From Fagopyrum homotropicum (lineage: Eukaryota; Streptophyta; Magnoliopsida; Caryophyllales; Polygonaceae): 64,000 nt of DNA. The notes below the pieces were generated by a model. The model was not told the origin of the DNA. It saw nothing but the letters and a program-made list of their open reading frames with translations, and ran no database searches. The stretch is from the NCBI GenBank assembly GCA_033239125.1, contig BSWB01000005.1:99385994-99449993 (forward strand), read 5' to 3'. This document shows, in pieces, positions 32,401-41,329 of the stretch. The position numbers and the translations under genes were made by a program. Every line of letters begins with the position of its first letter. The stretch's first letter is position 1.

Positions 32401-34774
32401 AAAACAGCCTTTATACCGGCCTTACATAGCAAAGATGCTGAAATCAGATTTTTTCTAATTTCAGGAACATGTAAAACATTTGATAATTTCACTCTTTTTC
32501 CAGAACTGAATTGAATGTGAATATCTCCCATTCCCATAACTTTAGACACATTATTGTTGCCCATTAGAACACCATCATCCTTCTCGGAAGCCTTGTAATC
32601 TGTAAATTGAGAGAGATCATTACAGACATGGACTGTAGCACCAGAATCATACCACCAGTCCTTGGTGATCACTGCTGCAGCCATGTTCAATTCAGTTACC
32701 ATGCCAATATGTAAGTTAGAAACCATTGCAACAATTTCATGAACTTCTTTGTCCATCATGTTGGCTTGTTTGTTTCCGCTTTCCTGCTGTTTTTTCTTCC
32801 AGATTCTGCACTCCCTTTTAAAGTGACCTGGTTTATGACAGAAGTGGCATTTGGCTCTGTTATCGTTGCCTTCCTTCTTTGATCTCTTGTTGTTGTGGTT
32901 GTTTCCTTCATAAGGTTTTTTCCTTTTATTTCCTGCATTCTTGTCAGAACACTCACCAACAACATTATTAACCTTTGAGTCAGATTCCACTTGTTTATTG
33001 TATTGTTTTCTAGTTTCTTCCTCTATCCTTAAATGCTTTTGAAGTTGCTCTAAAGAGAGTGCCTCAGTGGTATGCAAAAGTTTCTTCCTGTAATTATTCC
33101 AAGAGGCAGGAAGTTTTGCAATTATGGCTCCCACTTGTAATGGTTCAGAAATATCTATTTTCAATTCCTTAAGTCTGTTGACTATACTTTGCAGATCATT
33201 AACTTGATCCATCACAGGTGTATCAGTTTTCATGGAAAATTCAAAATACTTCATAATAAGAAACTTATCTGCTTCTTGTTTCTCATTGTTGTATCTGGTT
33301 TCAAGCGTCGCCCATATCTCCTTAGGAGATTTGATGGCAGTGAATAGATTGTATAGTCTATCTGAGAGTCGGTTCAGGATGTGGCCTCTGCACAAGACTT
33401 CATCTTCTTCTTTTTTCTTTTTCTGTTCCTTGATTTCTTGGCCTTCCTCTTCTGTTGGAACGTCGTAGACCTCCGGTGCATCTTCCAACACATAGGAAAT
33501 CTTCAGGGCTGTTAGTAAGAACATCATCTGGTCCTTCCAGCGGTTGTAGTTGGTTCCATCAAATCGATCAAGTTTAAAGAAATCTTGATTCATTAACGTT
33601 AGGGCTGCTGCTTGTGATCCAGCCTCCATGACAGAATATCACTTTAAAATTGTTGGTATATTAGGGTCTAGAAATTGCTTTGAGGCGTGAAAGATCACTA
33701 TCTTTAAAGTGATATTTGTCCCCTTTATAATTGCTGTAGGGTTTCAAACAAATTCACCTCCTAGGATACAACAAAGCCCTCTAAGAAATCTGACAGCAAA
33801 TCTGATTTCTTTCTTATATTTCTTTGTGAAGATTATTCTCTATATATAGAGAAGTTTCTGAACTGTCAGCCACAGTTAATTCAGAAGTTACAGTTAGGAT
33901 ACAGTTAGGGAAGTTATCTGTCATTGACAGTTAATCTGTTTACTCACTTTTCAATAATAAAATATATATATATATATTTACTTAATTAAACAAGTCTTAT
34001 TAATAGACTTTTACCAACACATACAGCATCAGATTGCCTTTTATGGCACTTCCAATTCAAATTTTAATTTCAAATTATCTGCTAGGAAGTCAGAGATGCA
34101 AAGCAGAAAAGCCAGCAAAATAGCTAAGCTTAAGAGCCAAAAGATATGAATGAAAATTTGTGGTTTTACAATTAAAATCAAAAAAACAATTTCAGCACAT
34201 CACAAAATTGTAATGAATAAGATTCTAAAAGATTGACAACAGACTTCACAGCCGCAGAAAAGGCAACCACTAAGCTATGCAGGCACTGAAGATTTTGATA
34301 TCTCCATTGACAGATGTGGTATCTAAATTGCAACCATAGAGAACTACAAATTTGAGGGTTTAAGCAGAATATATCAAATTCATAAACAAGCACCAGTACC
34401 ATTTTTGTTTAATAAGAGTACTAGGGGAAGCAAAGTTTCCAGCGGGCTTGGTTTCCTCTTCTGTCTTGGTTTTGTCTTCTCTCTGAGTTGCCCTTTGCAT
34501 AAACTAGACAGGGAAAACACATTTAAACGGGAAAAAAGAAAAAAAAAGAGAAAAAAGAAAAGGAGGATTGCAATGAGTTCCTTAGGGTTTCTGGAAGCAA
34601 ATATGGCTCAAACTAAAAAGAATACTATCAAATATTTATCGAATTTAACCAGAAAGCATCAATTCATAATTAGACTAACAGAAATATTATATCAAAAACA
34701 AGAAACAAGAACCAAGCTGAAATGGTTCTTACCTTTAAGTTCTTCAGAGTACTTGAAAGCTCGCGCTTAGCCAT
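26435..34774 (-). CDS. MPP6: M-phase phosphoprotein 6 homologue (nuclear exosome cofactor)
   Basis: Five exons, read downward: 34733-34774, 34400-34503, 28632-28713, 28458-28543 and 26435-26684; 187 residues. All introns have GT/AG ends and the phases fit (0, 2, 0, 2). The protein starts MAKRELSSTLKNLKFMQRA and has the family core CVVVMEGDPHPGAVRGRMSF (residues 49-68), a Ser/Gly-rich linker, and a basic tail ending RERLDWNILRQSKSKGEKKV. MPP6 proteins bind the nuclear RNA exosome and help recruit MTR4-type helicases for RNA surveillance and 5.8S rRNA maturation. The second intron (28714-34399) holds a copia element in the same orientation; without it the intron would be about 430 bp. The coding sequence is intact. 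Some plant databases label this family scarecrow-like 11, but it has no GRAS domain. Confidence 0.9.
28768..29136 (-). repeat. 3' LTR of the Ale-type element
   Basis: 369 bp, TGTTGG...CCAACA. Followed inward by the polypurine tract. It carries TATACATAG where the other LTR has TATATATAG. Confidence 0.95.
29636..32254 (-). CDS. Ale-type copia pol: integrase, RT, RNase H
   Basis: 872 codons, in a different frame from gag-protease. It opens in the integrase zinc domain (CEICVQAKMPKRPF), then the integrase core with HSDI, LRSDRGGEYFSSEF and a Glu in QQNGLAERKNRT, then RT with the box LYVDDMLI, then RNase H with FTDASWISS and ESEFVALGAAGKEAEWL. All expected catalytic residues are visible and there are no internal stops. 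In Ale elements this normally continues one gag-pol frame; here the junction with the upstream frame needs a +1 shift at a run of five T on the sense strand. Confidence 0.92.
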   Translation of the reverse strand: MLMLIFRTLKFMSKNGMINGDFNSTNKDCEICVQAKMPKRPFPAVEKSNDILDLIHSDICELNGVLTRGGNRYFITFTDDKSRYTHVYLMKKKDEAFEKFKIYKAAVENQKEKRIKILRSDRGGEYFSSEFNEFCEINGIIHQRTAPYTPQQNGLAERKNRTLCDMVNAMMLNAKVPSNLWGEALLTACHLHNRIPSRRTKVSPYETWSGRQPNLSYLKVWGCIAYYRIPDPKRTKLSPKALKSIFLGYAENSKAYRFLDVESNLIIESRDAEFFETKFSGDSTCDIAENTTSLDPSTSFSKKRQVNEPIEQRRSQRVRIQQQFGYDFSLPNDVLLLVEGSRTELLTEIPIVFQVDQVDGDPKTFKEAMSSRDVAFWKEAVNDEMDSIISNNTWILVDLPKGSKPISSKWVFRKKYSTDGTIQTFKARLVAKGYRQKEGIDYFDTYAPVARITSIRVLLALASLYKLEVHQMDVKTAFLNGDLDEELYMEQPEGFVIPGKEKKVCKLVKSLYGLKQAPKQWHEKFDSAILSYGFKHNGADKCVYTKFAENYSAIICLYVDDMLILSNNMNGVNETKDYLKSKFKMKDLGEVDTILGIKILRNSGEYTLTQSHYIHKMLEKFKHLIIKEANTPYDPSCKLFKNEGRSNSQTDYASAIGSLMYAMHCTRPDIAFAVCKLSRYTSNPGIEHWKGITRVLGYLKRTVDLKLSYSGFPAVLEGFTDASWISSTYENKSTSGWVFTLAGGAISWASKKQTCITHSTMESEFVALGAAGKEAEWLRNFLLDIKLWPQPMPAISVFCDSAATMSRAYNKIYNGKSRHISLRHAYVRQLIEEGVITITYVKSCENLADPFTKALSREVVRKTSTAMGLRLN
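32235..33629 (-). CDS. Ale-type copia gag, protease and start of integrase
   Basis: 464 codons starting 22 bases inside the 5' LTR. Gag (FKLDRFDGTNYNRWKDQM near the start) is followed by a CCHC zinc knuckle (CHFCHKPGHFKREC), the aspartic protease (WWYDSGATVHVCND) and the gag-pre-integrase region ending SDLWHLRCAHVNF. It stops at TAG directly after TTT. One T fewer would continue into the pol frame. The histidine part of the integrase HHCC motif lies here and the cysteine part in the downstream frame, so the two belong to one original polyprotein. Confidence 0.92.
   Translation of the reverse strand: MEAGSQAAALTLMNQDFFKLDRFDGTNYNRWKDQMMFLLTALKISYVLEDAPEVYDVPTEEEGQEIKEQKKKKEEDEVLCRGHILNRLSDRLYNLFTAIKSPKEIWATLETRYNNEKQEADKFLIMKYFEFSMKTDTPVMDQVNDLQSIVNRLKELKIDISEPLQVGAIIAKLPASWNNYRKKLLHTTEALSLEQLQKHLRIEEETRKQYNKQVESDSKVNNVVGECSDKNAGNKRKKPYEGNNHNNKRSKKEGNDNRAKCHFCHKPGHFKRECRIWKKKQQESGNKQANMMDKEVHEIVAMVSNLHIGMVTELNMAAAVITKDWWYDSGATVHVCNDLSQFTDYKASEKDDGVLMGNNNVSKVMGMGDIHIQFSSGKRVKLSNVLHVPEIRKNLISASLLCKAGIKAVLESDKLILTKGGMFIGKGYSCNGMFKLSIINKTDNSVYSVVSSDLWHLRCAHVNF
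33630..33720 (-). other. Inverted repeat linking U5 and the primer-site position of the Ale element
   Basis: The 21 bases between LTR and gag ATG (33630-33650) contain no tRNA-Met primer site. On the sense strand they read ATTTTAAAGTGATATTCTGTC (shown with its last base trimmed of context), and this is complementary, with one bulged base, to U5 of the same transcript: arms 33630-33648 and 33703-33720, loop 54 bases. A TATA-like TTATAAAGG on the sense strand lies just upstream of the U5 arm. Confidence 0.7.
33651..34019 (-). repeat. 5' LTR of the Ale-type element
   Basis: 369 bp. On the sense strand it contains the palindromic CTCTATATATAGAG, a candidate TATA box (about 33839-33852), absent as a perfect palindrome from the other LTR. 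It also provides one arm of the inverted repeat at 33630-33720. Confidence 0.95.
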
Positions 34775-35723
34775 GGTTGCTCAATCTCTTTTATCTACCT
34801 CGAAGCACGCCTACGCAGCAGCGCTAACAGAGTCGCCTGGTTGGTCGCCACTCGGTGGCCGGAGAGAGTTGCAGAGATAAGTCGGCAATAGTCACTGGTG
34901 AGGAGCAGCGGCGCTAAGAAGTAAGGTGGAATGTTAGGGCTCGTCTACAATCGGATTTGGAGGATTTTTTTTTTTTCCCCTCCGTAAGTATACACATTCG
35001 TAAAATTACGAAGAGAAAATGGGCGTACAGGTGCTTTTTTTTTTTTTTAATCCGTTATACAAAATAAACCCCACTAATTTTCTCCCTAAAAATAAAACAA
35101 AATTAAATTATAAATCAGCCGTAATAAAGAGCCTTTTTAAAGACAAATGCGAAATAACATTTAATAACTGCCTAAAATTTAAAGATAATAAAATAAAAAA
35201 CTGCAACTGAATATTTACTGAGATACGGGATCGACGGTTCATCTTCTTTACTAAAATTCCATCCGAAAAAAGGACCTGATTGTATCGTGAGAATCTCCAG
35301 TCGGAACTTCCATCTTCAAATCGTCATTTTCAACCTCCAGTCGGATCTATTCGTTGTGTAACAACAATCATTCCATGTAAGTTTTCCAAATTCTCTTAAC
35401 ATTATACCATTTTAATGGCTATGCTTTTGCTTCAAACCGAAAACTGTTGAAGAACTTTTTCCCTAAAATCCCTACTAAAAACCGTCATTGTTCATATGTA
35501 ACTACATGGCCTTTCAACTTCGTTGTCTTGCATGGTCTTATGAAGCATGATTTTGTCATGTATATGCGATTAGGTTTTGGAATCCGATTAGACAAAGAAG
35601 AACATATCTGTTTTAGGCTGTTATGGAACTTAAGTTTGAAATTAGCCATTTCTGTGAAATTTATTTATACGATTTAACTGTGATGCAAGATTATGCACTT
35701 AATTTATGTTTTGCATGTGTTTT
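34775..35723. other. MPP6 5' region and AT-rich intergenic stretch
   Basis: 34775-34940 is GC-richer and is probably the MPP6 5' UTR and promoter. Poly-T runs occur at about 34968 and 35035. The region 35220-35450 may be the start of the Mutator-like unit to the right, but no terminal repeat could be fixed. Confidence 0.45.
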
Positions 35724-36350
35724 AAATGAAGAAGAAGTCTATGTACTGATATTTCCTCAAAAAACTGTGTTATTTATGTGGTCAATGGTCTGATTTATGT
35801 AAATGAAGAAGAAGTCTATGTACTGATATTTCCTCAAAAACTGTGTTATTTATGTGGTTAATGGTCTGATTTATGTAAATGTATGTTCTATAACTTCAAT
35901 ATTGTATGCTTTATGTATGTATACCATTTTATGTACCTAATTATAGAATGAATCAGATTTATGTACATAAATAGAGGATGACAAACCGTTGTATATTAGA
36001 TTATGTATCCCCCGTATCACAGTTTTGTACATAATTACAAAATGACTCAGTTTATCTTTAAAGACTATGTACTTAATTTGATATGTTTGATTTTGATTAT
36101 ATACCCACTGTACCACAGTTTATGTATCCAATTACAATATGAATGAGCCATTTATGTATCTCCTGTATCACATAATGAATTAGTTTATGTTTGAAGACTA
36201 TGTACATAATTATAGAATGACTCAGTTTATGTTTGAAGACTATGTACTTAATTTCTTATGAACTGAGTATAGTCGTGTGTTTTAAGTTTATGTTCTAATT
36301 TTTTGACTGACTCAAGTTATTGTTGACATAATTATGTTTGAATTTGTATT
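35724..36350. repeat. 77-bp tandem duplication and degenerate TATGTAC repeats
   Basis: A 77-bp unit starting AAATGAAGAAGAAGTC occurs twice (35724-35800 and 35801-35877) with only a few differences. Downstream, up to about 36350, blocks like TTATGTACATAATTATAGAATGA recur in degenerate form. Such arrays would suit the terminal part of a Mutator-like element; this is inference. Confidence 0.6.
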
Positions 36351-36525
36351 ATATACCCACTGTAGGTCATGTACAATGTTTTTTTTTGTTGCAATGTGTA
36401 TGTAGCTATAATGTGCGTAATATTATGTAGGCTATTCAATACATACAGATAAAATTATGTAATCTAGTATTTAGCCAGAAATTGACTGAGAATTTTTTCT
36501 ATTTACTATGTGATCGAAGAACAAA

Positions 36526-37493
36526 ATGGTTAGAACCAAACAAATGGCTGTGAAAAACCAAACGAAGGAACAAAGAGATGAAACTCAAGCACGTCGCATA
36601 AAAAAGGTGAATATTTGAAATCAAATTGATATATTACTCACAGGATTTATGTAATAGTATAGTTAAGCACATAAAAACATAAATTAAACGTTCATTATGT
36701 ACATAATTTAATACTTAGTCACTATTATGTTATATCATTACTAATCTGAATAGTTTATCATTACATTTCCATATTCATATCATTTATGTTCTAATTTATA
36801 TGAAAATATGCTATACATAGTATTAGTTTAGGAATTGATAATGAAGTTTTTTACCATATGTACATTTCAGCGTAGAGAGATGGGAGGGTCTTGCACCCAA
36901 GATGTCAACAGACTTATCAACTCTGATAACCCTCAGATAAAGGTTAGTAAACTTAAATGAGCACTAAATATTGTACATTTGTTGATCATAACCATAAACG
37001 CATTTTCCATTTTATGTTTATGCAGTTCACCTACAGATGGTCAGAGACAAAGAAATCAATAAATGTCAGAATTAATAGCTGTATGAGGTTTCCTCTCATC
37101 CCCATGATTTTGAATGAATTATCCATTGCTGACAAAAACATATTTAAGGCGTCCATTTTTGGTCCTTTGTTGGAGATGAGCACAAAAATAAAAATGCCGA
37201 ACCAGCTAATACATTTCATGCTAATGAGGGAGGTCAAGACCACCAGGAGACATTATTCAATGTGGTTTGCAGTTAACAACGTTTTGTTGAGGTTTAGCGT
37301 TATGGAGTTTTGCGAGATAACTGGACTCCCAAATTCTTCTGAATTTGGCCCAGCTGGAGAAGAAATGGAGGATGTTGACATGCGAGATGTAATTGGGATT
37401 GAAAAATGCTCAAATGATGACTTTTGTAGGATCCTGTTTGATCTTGTCCTCTTCCTCAGATTACCTTTTAGATGCCAAATACAGTACCTGTGA
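36526..37493 (+). pseudogene. DUF1985-type gene fragment of a Mutator-like element
   Basis: Probable exons 36526-36606, 36871-36942 and 37026 onward, all joined in phase 0 with GT/AG introns. The encoded protein starts MVRTKQMAVKNQTKEQRD and reaches a DUF1985-like segment: FGPLLEMSTK, LIHFMLMREV, WFAVNNVLLRFSVMEFCEIT. DUF1985 proteins are found with Ulp1-type proteases in plant Kaonashi-like MULEs; no protease is present here. The frame is cut at about 37440-37493, where an oppositely oriented MURA transposase begins. Confidence 0.65.
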
Positions 37494-38580
37494 AATGCTA
37501 GTTGGTAATTCGATGTTATACCCTTCTTAATCGATGCATGTCGATCGGACACAAACACAAGCTTTTTGTTGTCCGTTACGACACGTCTCATATTCTTGAA
37601 AAAGAAATTCCAAGATGTATCATTTTCACTATCAACAATTCCAAAAGCAACAGGGTATATTTGTCGATTTGCATCTTGTGTATTGGCGACTAGCAATACC
37701 CCACCATATTTTTCACTAAGATGTGTCCCATCAATGGTGATTACCTATATAAACCGTAGACTTGTTCACAAAACAACTTATGCACAAAAAATGAACATGA
37801 ATATATGTACATAAACAAATGCATCCAACATTATGTAATAGAATCTACAATGCAAAATATAAACAAAAATCAGGTTTCTTATATTATGTACCTTTCTCAT
37901 CACACACAAACCTCGAACGGATGGTCCGAACGACAGAAAAACATATTTGAACCTACTCTCATCGTGGAGTACGATGTCCACAATCGTCCCTTTATTCACC
38001 TCCACCAACATAAATAAATATCCCGGAATTGTGTTGTAATTGTCCTTTGATGTACCTCTAATCATGTCCTTCACGGTCTCTTGAGCTTTCCAACATTTCC
38101 AATAGCTAGCGTCAATTCGATGCAAACTCTTCATTACAGTGATGATCTGATGCACCGAAGGTAATTTCTTTGAATTACCGTACCTACATAAACTTGATCA
38201 TCACTAAAAATATGATACATAACATATAATTCACATGCATCAGCAAATACATAAATTCAGTCCAAAAAATACATGCAACTTACATTGTCTTAACCTTATC
38301 AGCAATTCGTGATATGAAGCTCCCCTATTTGCCGCCTACTACAAATAAAACGAGCATGTGTGTGTCAAAACATACTTTGTTGTGGTGAAGTATGTTGATT
38401 GACCGAGCATTGAAAAGCGCACCCTCCACTTACAATCTTCATCTACACTTCTGGCAGTCACTGCCTTCATTTTCGACTTTACTATCTTGTATTGTGAACA
38501 TTCAGAAATTGAATGTAGACACAATGTGTTCTTAACTTCAGTCTTTGAATGATATATCTTCCCAACTTGTAGAAGCAAAT
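37455..38580 (-). pseudogene. Mutator-like (MURA) transposase fragment
   Basis: Read downward from 38580: N-terminal MuDR domain (VGKIYHSKTEVKNTLCLHS to THTCSF), then SRIADKVKTM, then a segment with ASYWKCWKAQE and FKYVFLSFGPSVRGL, and, after a 147-bp intron (37745-37891), the DDE part with TIDGTHLSEKYGGVLL, DANRQIYPVAFGIVDSENDT and VSDRHASIKKGI, ending near YCIWHLKGN. The gene is cut by the SIRE LTR at 38581 and joins the DUF1985 fragment tail-to-tail at about 37455. No terminal repeats found. It is a rearranged remnant. Confidence 0.75.
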
Positions 38581-39788
38581 TGAAGAACCGATAGGTGATA
38601 TAAATAATATAGATAATACTCTAGAAGGGGGGGGGGGTTGAATAGAGTATGGGCACTTTTCGCAAACAAAATCTCAAGGCCTTGAAACTCCTTTCAAGGG
38701 CCTTAATGTCAATCTGTGTTACTGGTGAAACTTCGATTTCAAGGGCTTTCAAACTCAATTTCAAGGGTCTTGACTTCTTGCTCCTGCAAAACAAAGTTAG
38801 TCACAGTAAAGTTTATATGGTGTGGAATTGAAAAGATTGACACGAGGATATGTTTACGAAGTTCGGCTCTAAATAGCCTACTCTCCGTCCTAGGGTATAT
38901 CCGTAGGATCTAACTATCTATTATCAGCTTCAAAGAGGCCTATATACAAACTAGAAGAAATCCCCTTCTTCTCTCACGTGTAGCCAATGCTACGATCTAG
39001 CTCCAACTCTTAACCTAGCTATAATAGCCTAGTTGCTTCGCAGAGTAACACACTCTAGTATAACACTTTTTAGATCTTCCAACGGAGCTCTTGTGTTTTC
39101 TCTCTCTCTCTAAGGGGATAAAAATTTTACGTGAATGTGAGAAAGAAAAACAACGAATGAAGATAATTAGGTTGCTTGAGGATGCAAATATGTTTTCCAA
39201 TGTAAGCTTGTGTATCTTCTTCTTCGACCATCATCTTCATTTATATCTTCTATGGAAAGATCTTCTAGCCGTTATAGAGATGACCGTTTGAAGATCAACC
39301 TTCTTTTCCATGAAGATCGTAAGGTAGACGTTGCACGTCTTTGATCCCTACGAACACATTGAGTCTTTTACTCCTTGATCTTCTCGTCTTTTGTTGGATA
39401 AGAGAGAGAATATATTTTTGCCGTTTTTGTTGTTTAGAAAATCTTCTCGAAATGATTCTCTATCCTTCGGTTGAGATCTTCCTTCGGTTGAAAAAGTCTT
39501 TGGTTGATAAGATCTTCTTGTTACAGAATCTTCAACGAAAATCTTCAATTTATTTGAATCCTTGTTCCGTGCACTTTAGATTCCAAGGCCCTTGATCTTC
39601 GTCCTTTTGAACTTGTTCTTGAATCCAACTTCAAGGCCTTTGACATGTAGATATACAACCTGCACTGAATTCAAACCAAAAATCTAGAAATACAATCAAG
39701 TACATTGTTAGAGATCCAACTGCTATATTTGTGCGAAGTCTTCCATCATCAACACCTGTAAACCATTTCAATTAAGGTGGAGTTTTCA
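38581..39788 (-). repeat. 3' LTR of the SIRE-like element
   Basis: 1208 bp, plus-strand ends TGAAGAACC and GGAGTTTTCA. The polypurine tract (AAGGGGGAGAT on the minus strand, 39789-39799) adjoins it. A poly-G run lies at about 38627-38636. It contains CAAGGCCTTG-type motifs at both ends (38675-38770 and 39583-39640) and AAGATCTT motifs (about 39465-39545). Confidence 0.88.
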
Positions 39789-40399
39789 ATCTCCCCCTTG
39801 ATGGAAGACAACACAAAGTTTCGTTCCTGCATTTGTTAGTTTAGCAATACATATAATAATCTCAAAACTAAAAATGCAGAATGCAGTATATCGGAAATGT
39901 CGGATTATATTTCTCCCCCTTTGTCTTTCAATAAGGGTGAAAAACAGTCAAAACAGGAAGTCTTAAAAGCGATTACAAACCCAGAACAAATGTATTTCAA
40001 AACCATAAAAAATTTTCAAAAACTCATGATATGCCAAGATCTTCAATCCTCCTTGTACCACTTAGAGGAACTTCCTTTTCCATAGTAGTCTCGAAGGCAC
40101 ATATCTCTCCATCAATCTTTTGCATCAGCAAGATCACGTTCCTTGAGAGACAAGTCTGTTCCTCATTGAGTAGAATCCTTGACATACTTATTTACGACCC
40201 TTAACTCTTCAATTGTCAAAATATCTGGATCCTCTGGCATTGGCTGTCGAATGGGCTTATCCTTGACAACCTTATGACACTAATCCATAACTTTCTGAAT
40301 GTCCTTATGGGTTTCCTTGCCATCTTCCTCTGATATTGGGTTGATACTACTTGCAGCTGTTAAAGTCATAGCACTCACATGAAATAACTGTTTAATCTT

Positions 40400-40955
40400 A
40401 TGATTCAGAATTCCCAGCAAATCTTGAGCTTTATCCATCTAATCAGTCATTGACGCTCTAAACTCTTTGATAACCGTGTTTAGAATCCATTCCCCTCTTT
40501 CACGTCTTGCCGACAAGTTGGCATAGAACAACCTTGTCAGTCGAGGATAAGATGATTCCCCTGGATTCAACATGATCCATATTGAGCTCGCTTGAAGCGC
40601 TTCAAGCCATGGCAGAGACGAGTAAGTGAACAATTTCGCTATGTACTTCCTCACACATGCATTGAAGACAGTCATCATATTCCTTGACCCACTTTTTGGT
40701 AGCTGTTGGGTTGATGAACCAACTGGATGGTAACCCTGTTCTAGCTAAAATCTCGACGTCATTTGAGAACCCTGACGACCTCGAGCTTGAACTTGACCCA
40801 AATTCAGAACTGAAGTCAGAGTCGGACGATACTTGTACGACCCTTAGTCTTTTTTGGAACTGATGAGGATGCCTCGTTGACTGAAGATCTTTTGGGACCC
40901 ATTGACAAATTTTTGAGAAAACGATGAAGAGGGTTTTGGAAATTTGGAAGAACAA
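40400..40955 (-). pseudogene. Third ORF of the SIRE-like element, frameshifted
   Basis: Two overlapping minus-strand frames (40602-40955 and 40439-40678) together encode a Ser-rich segment followed by YPRLTRLFYANLSARRERGE. The YPRLxxxFYANL motif is that of the plant transposon protein domain seen in SIRE and Tat elements. Sometimes called env-like from its position, but I see no signal peptide or membrane segment. A frameshift near 40640 breaks it. Confidence 0.55.
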
Positions 40956-41329
40956 AGCACCGTTCTTTCGAAAGCAAAGGGAAGTGGAAGAAAGAAAGAG
41001 GGAAGAGAAGAGGTATTTAAGGAAAGAAGTCTAATCAACGAAGATCAAAAGATTTTAAAGATTCTGAGTGATAAAAATTCTTTTCATAAATTTAGGTAAC
41101 CACTTTTCAAAATCCTTTAAATCTGAAAACAAAACCTTTGAAATCCCTTTTAAAAATTAGATAATTCAATATCTAAAAGATATGAATTTCTAATTGACCC
41201 GTTTTATTTATGTACCCTTTGAAATATGTTTCAAGGCCCCTTTAATTTTATTTCAATGCCCTTGAAAAAATCAATTGAGCTTGCATGCGTAGGATGATTA
41301 AAACTCATTTACTCCCCCTACGTTAATGC

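Larger units (their letters stand above)
28768..34019 (-). mobile_element. Young Ale-type copia retrotransposon in an MPP6 intron
   Basis: Two 369-bp LTRs (28768-29136 and 33651-34019) that I find to differ at one base (TATACATAG against TATATATAG). Ends are TGTTGG...CCAACA, with the target duplication CATAC at 28763-28767 and 34020-34024. Gag-protease and integrase-RT-RNase H are complete apart from one frame break at 32237-32241. The polypurine tract (AGTGGGGAT on the minus strand) adjoins the LTR at 29137. One mismatch between LTRs means recent insertion. The protein motifs fit the Ale/Retrofit lineage. Confidence 0.95.

Noticed and set aside
26435..34774. Scarecrow-like (GRAS) identity for the minus-strand gene
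   Set aside because: The protein lacks all GRAS motifs and carries the MPP6 core and basic tail; the label is a known database misnomer as far as I recall.
40439..40955. Envelope-like protein in the SIRE element
   Set aside because: No signal peptide or membrane segment seen; the YPRLxxxFYANL motif points to the plant transposon protein domain.
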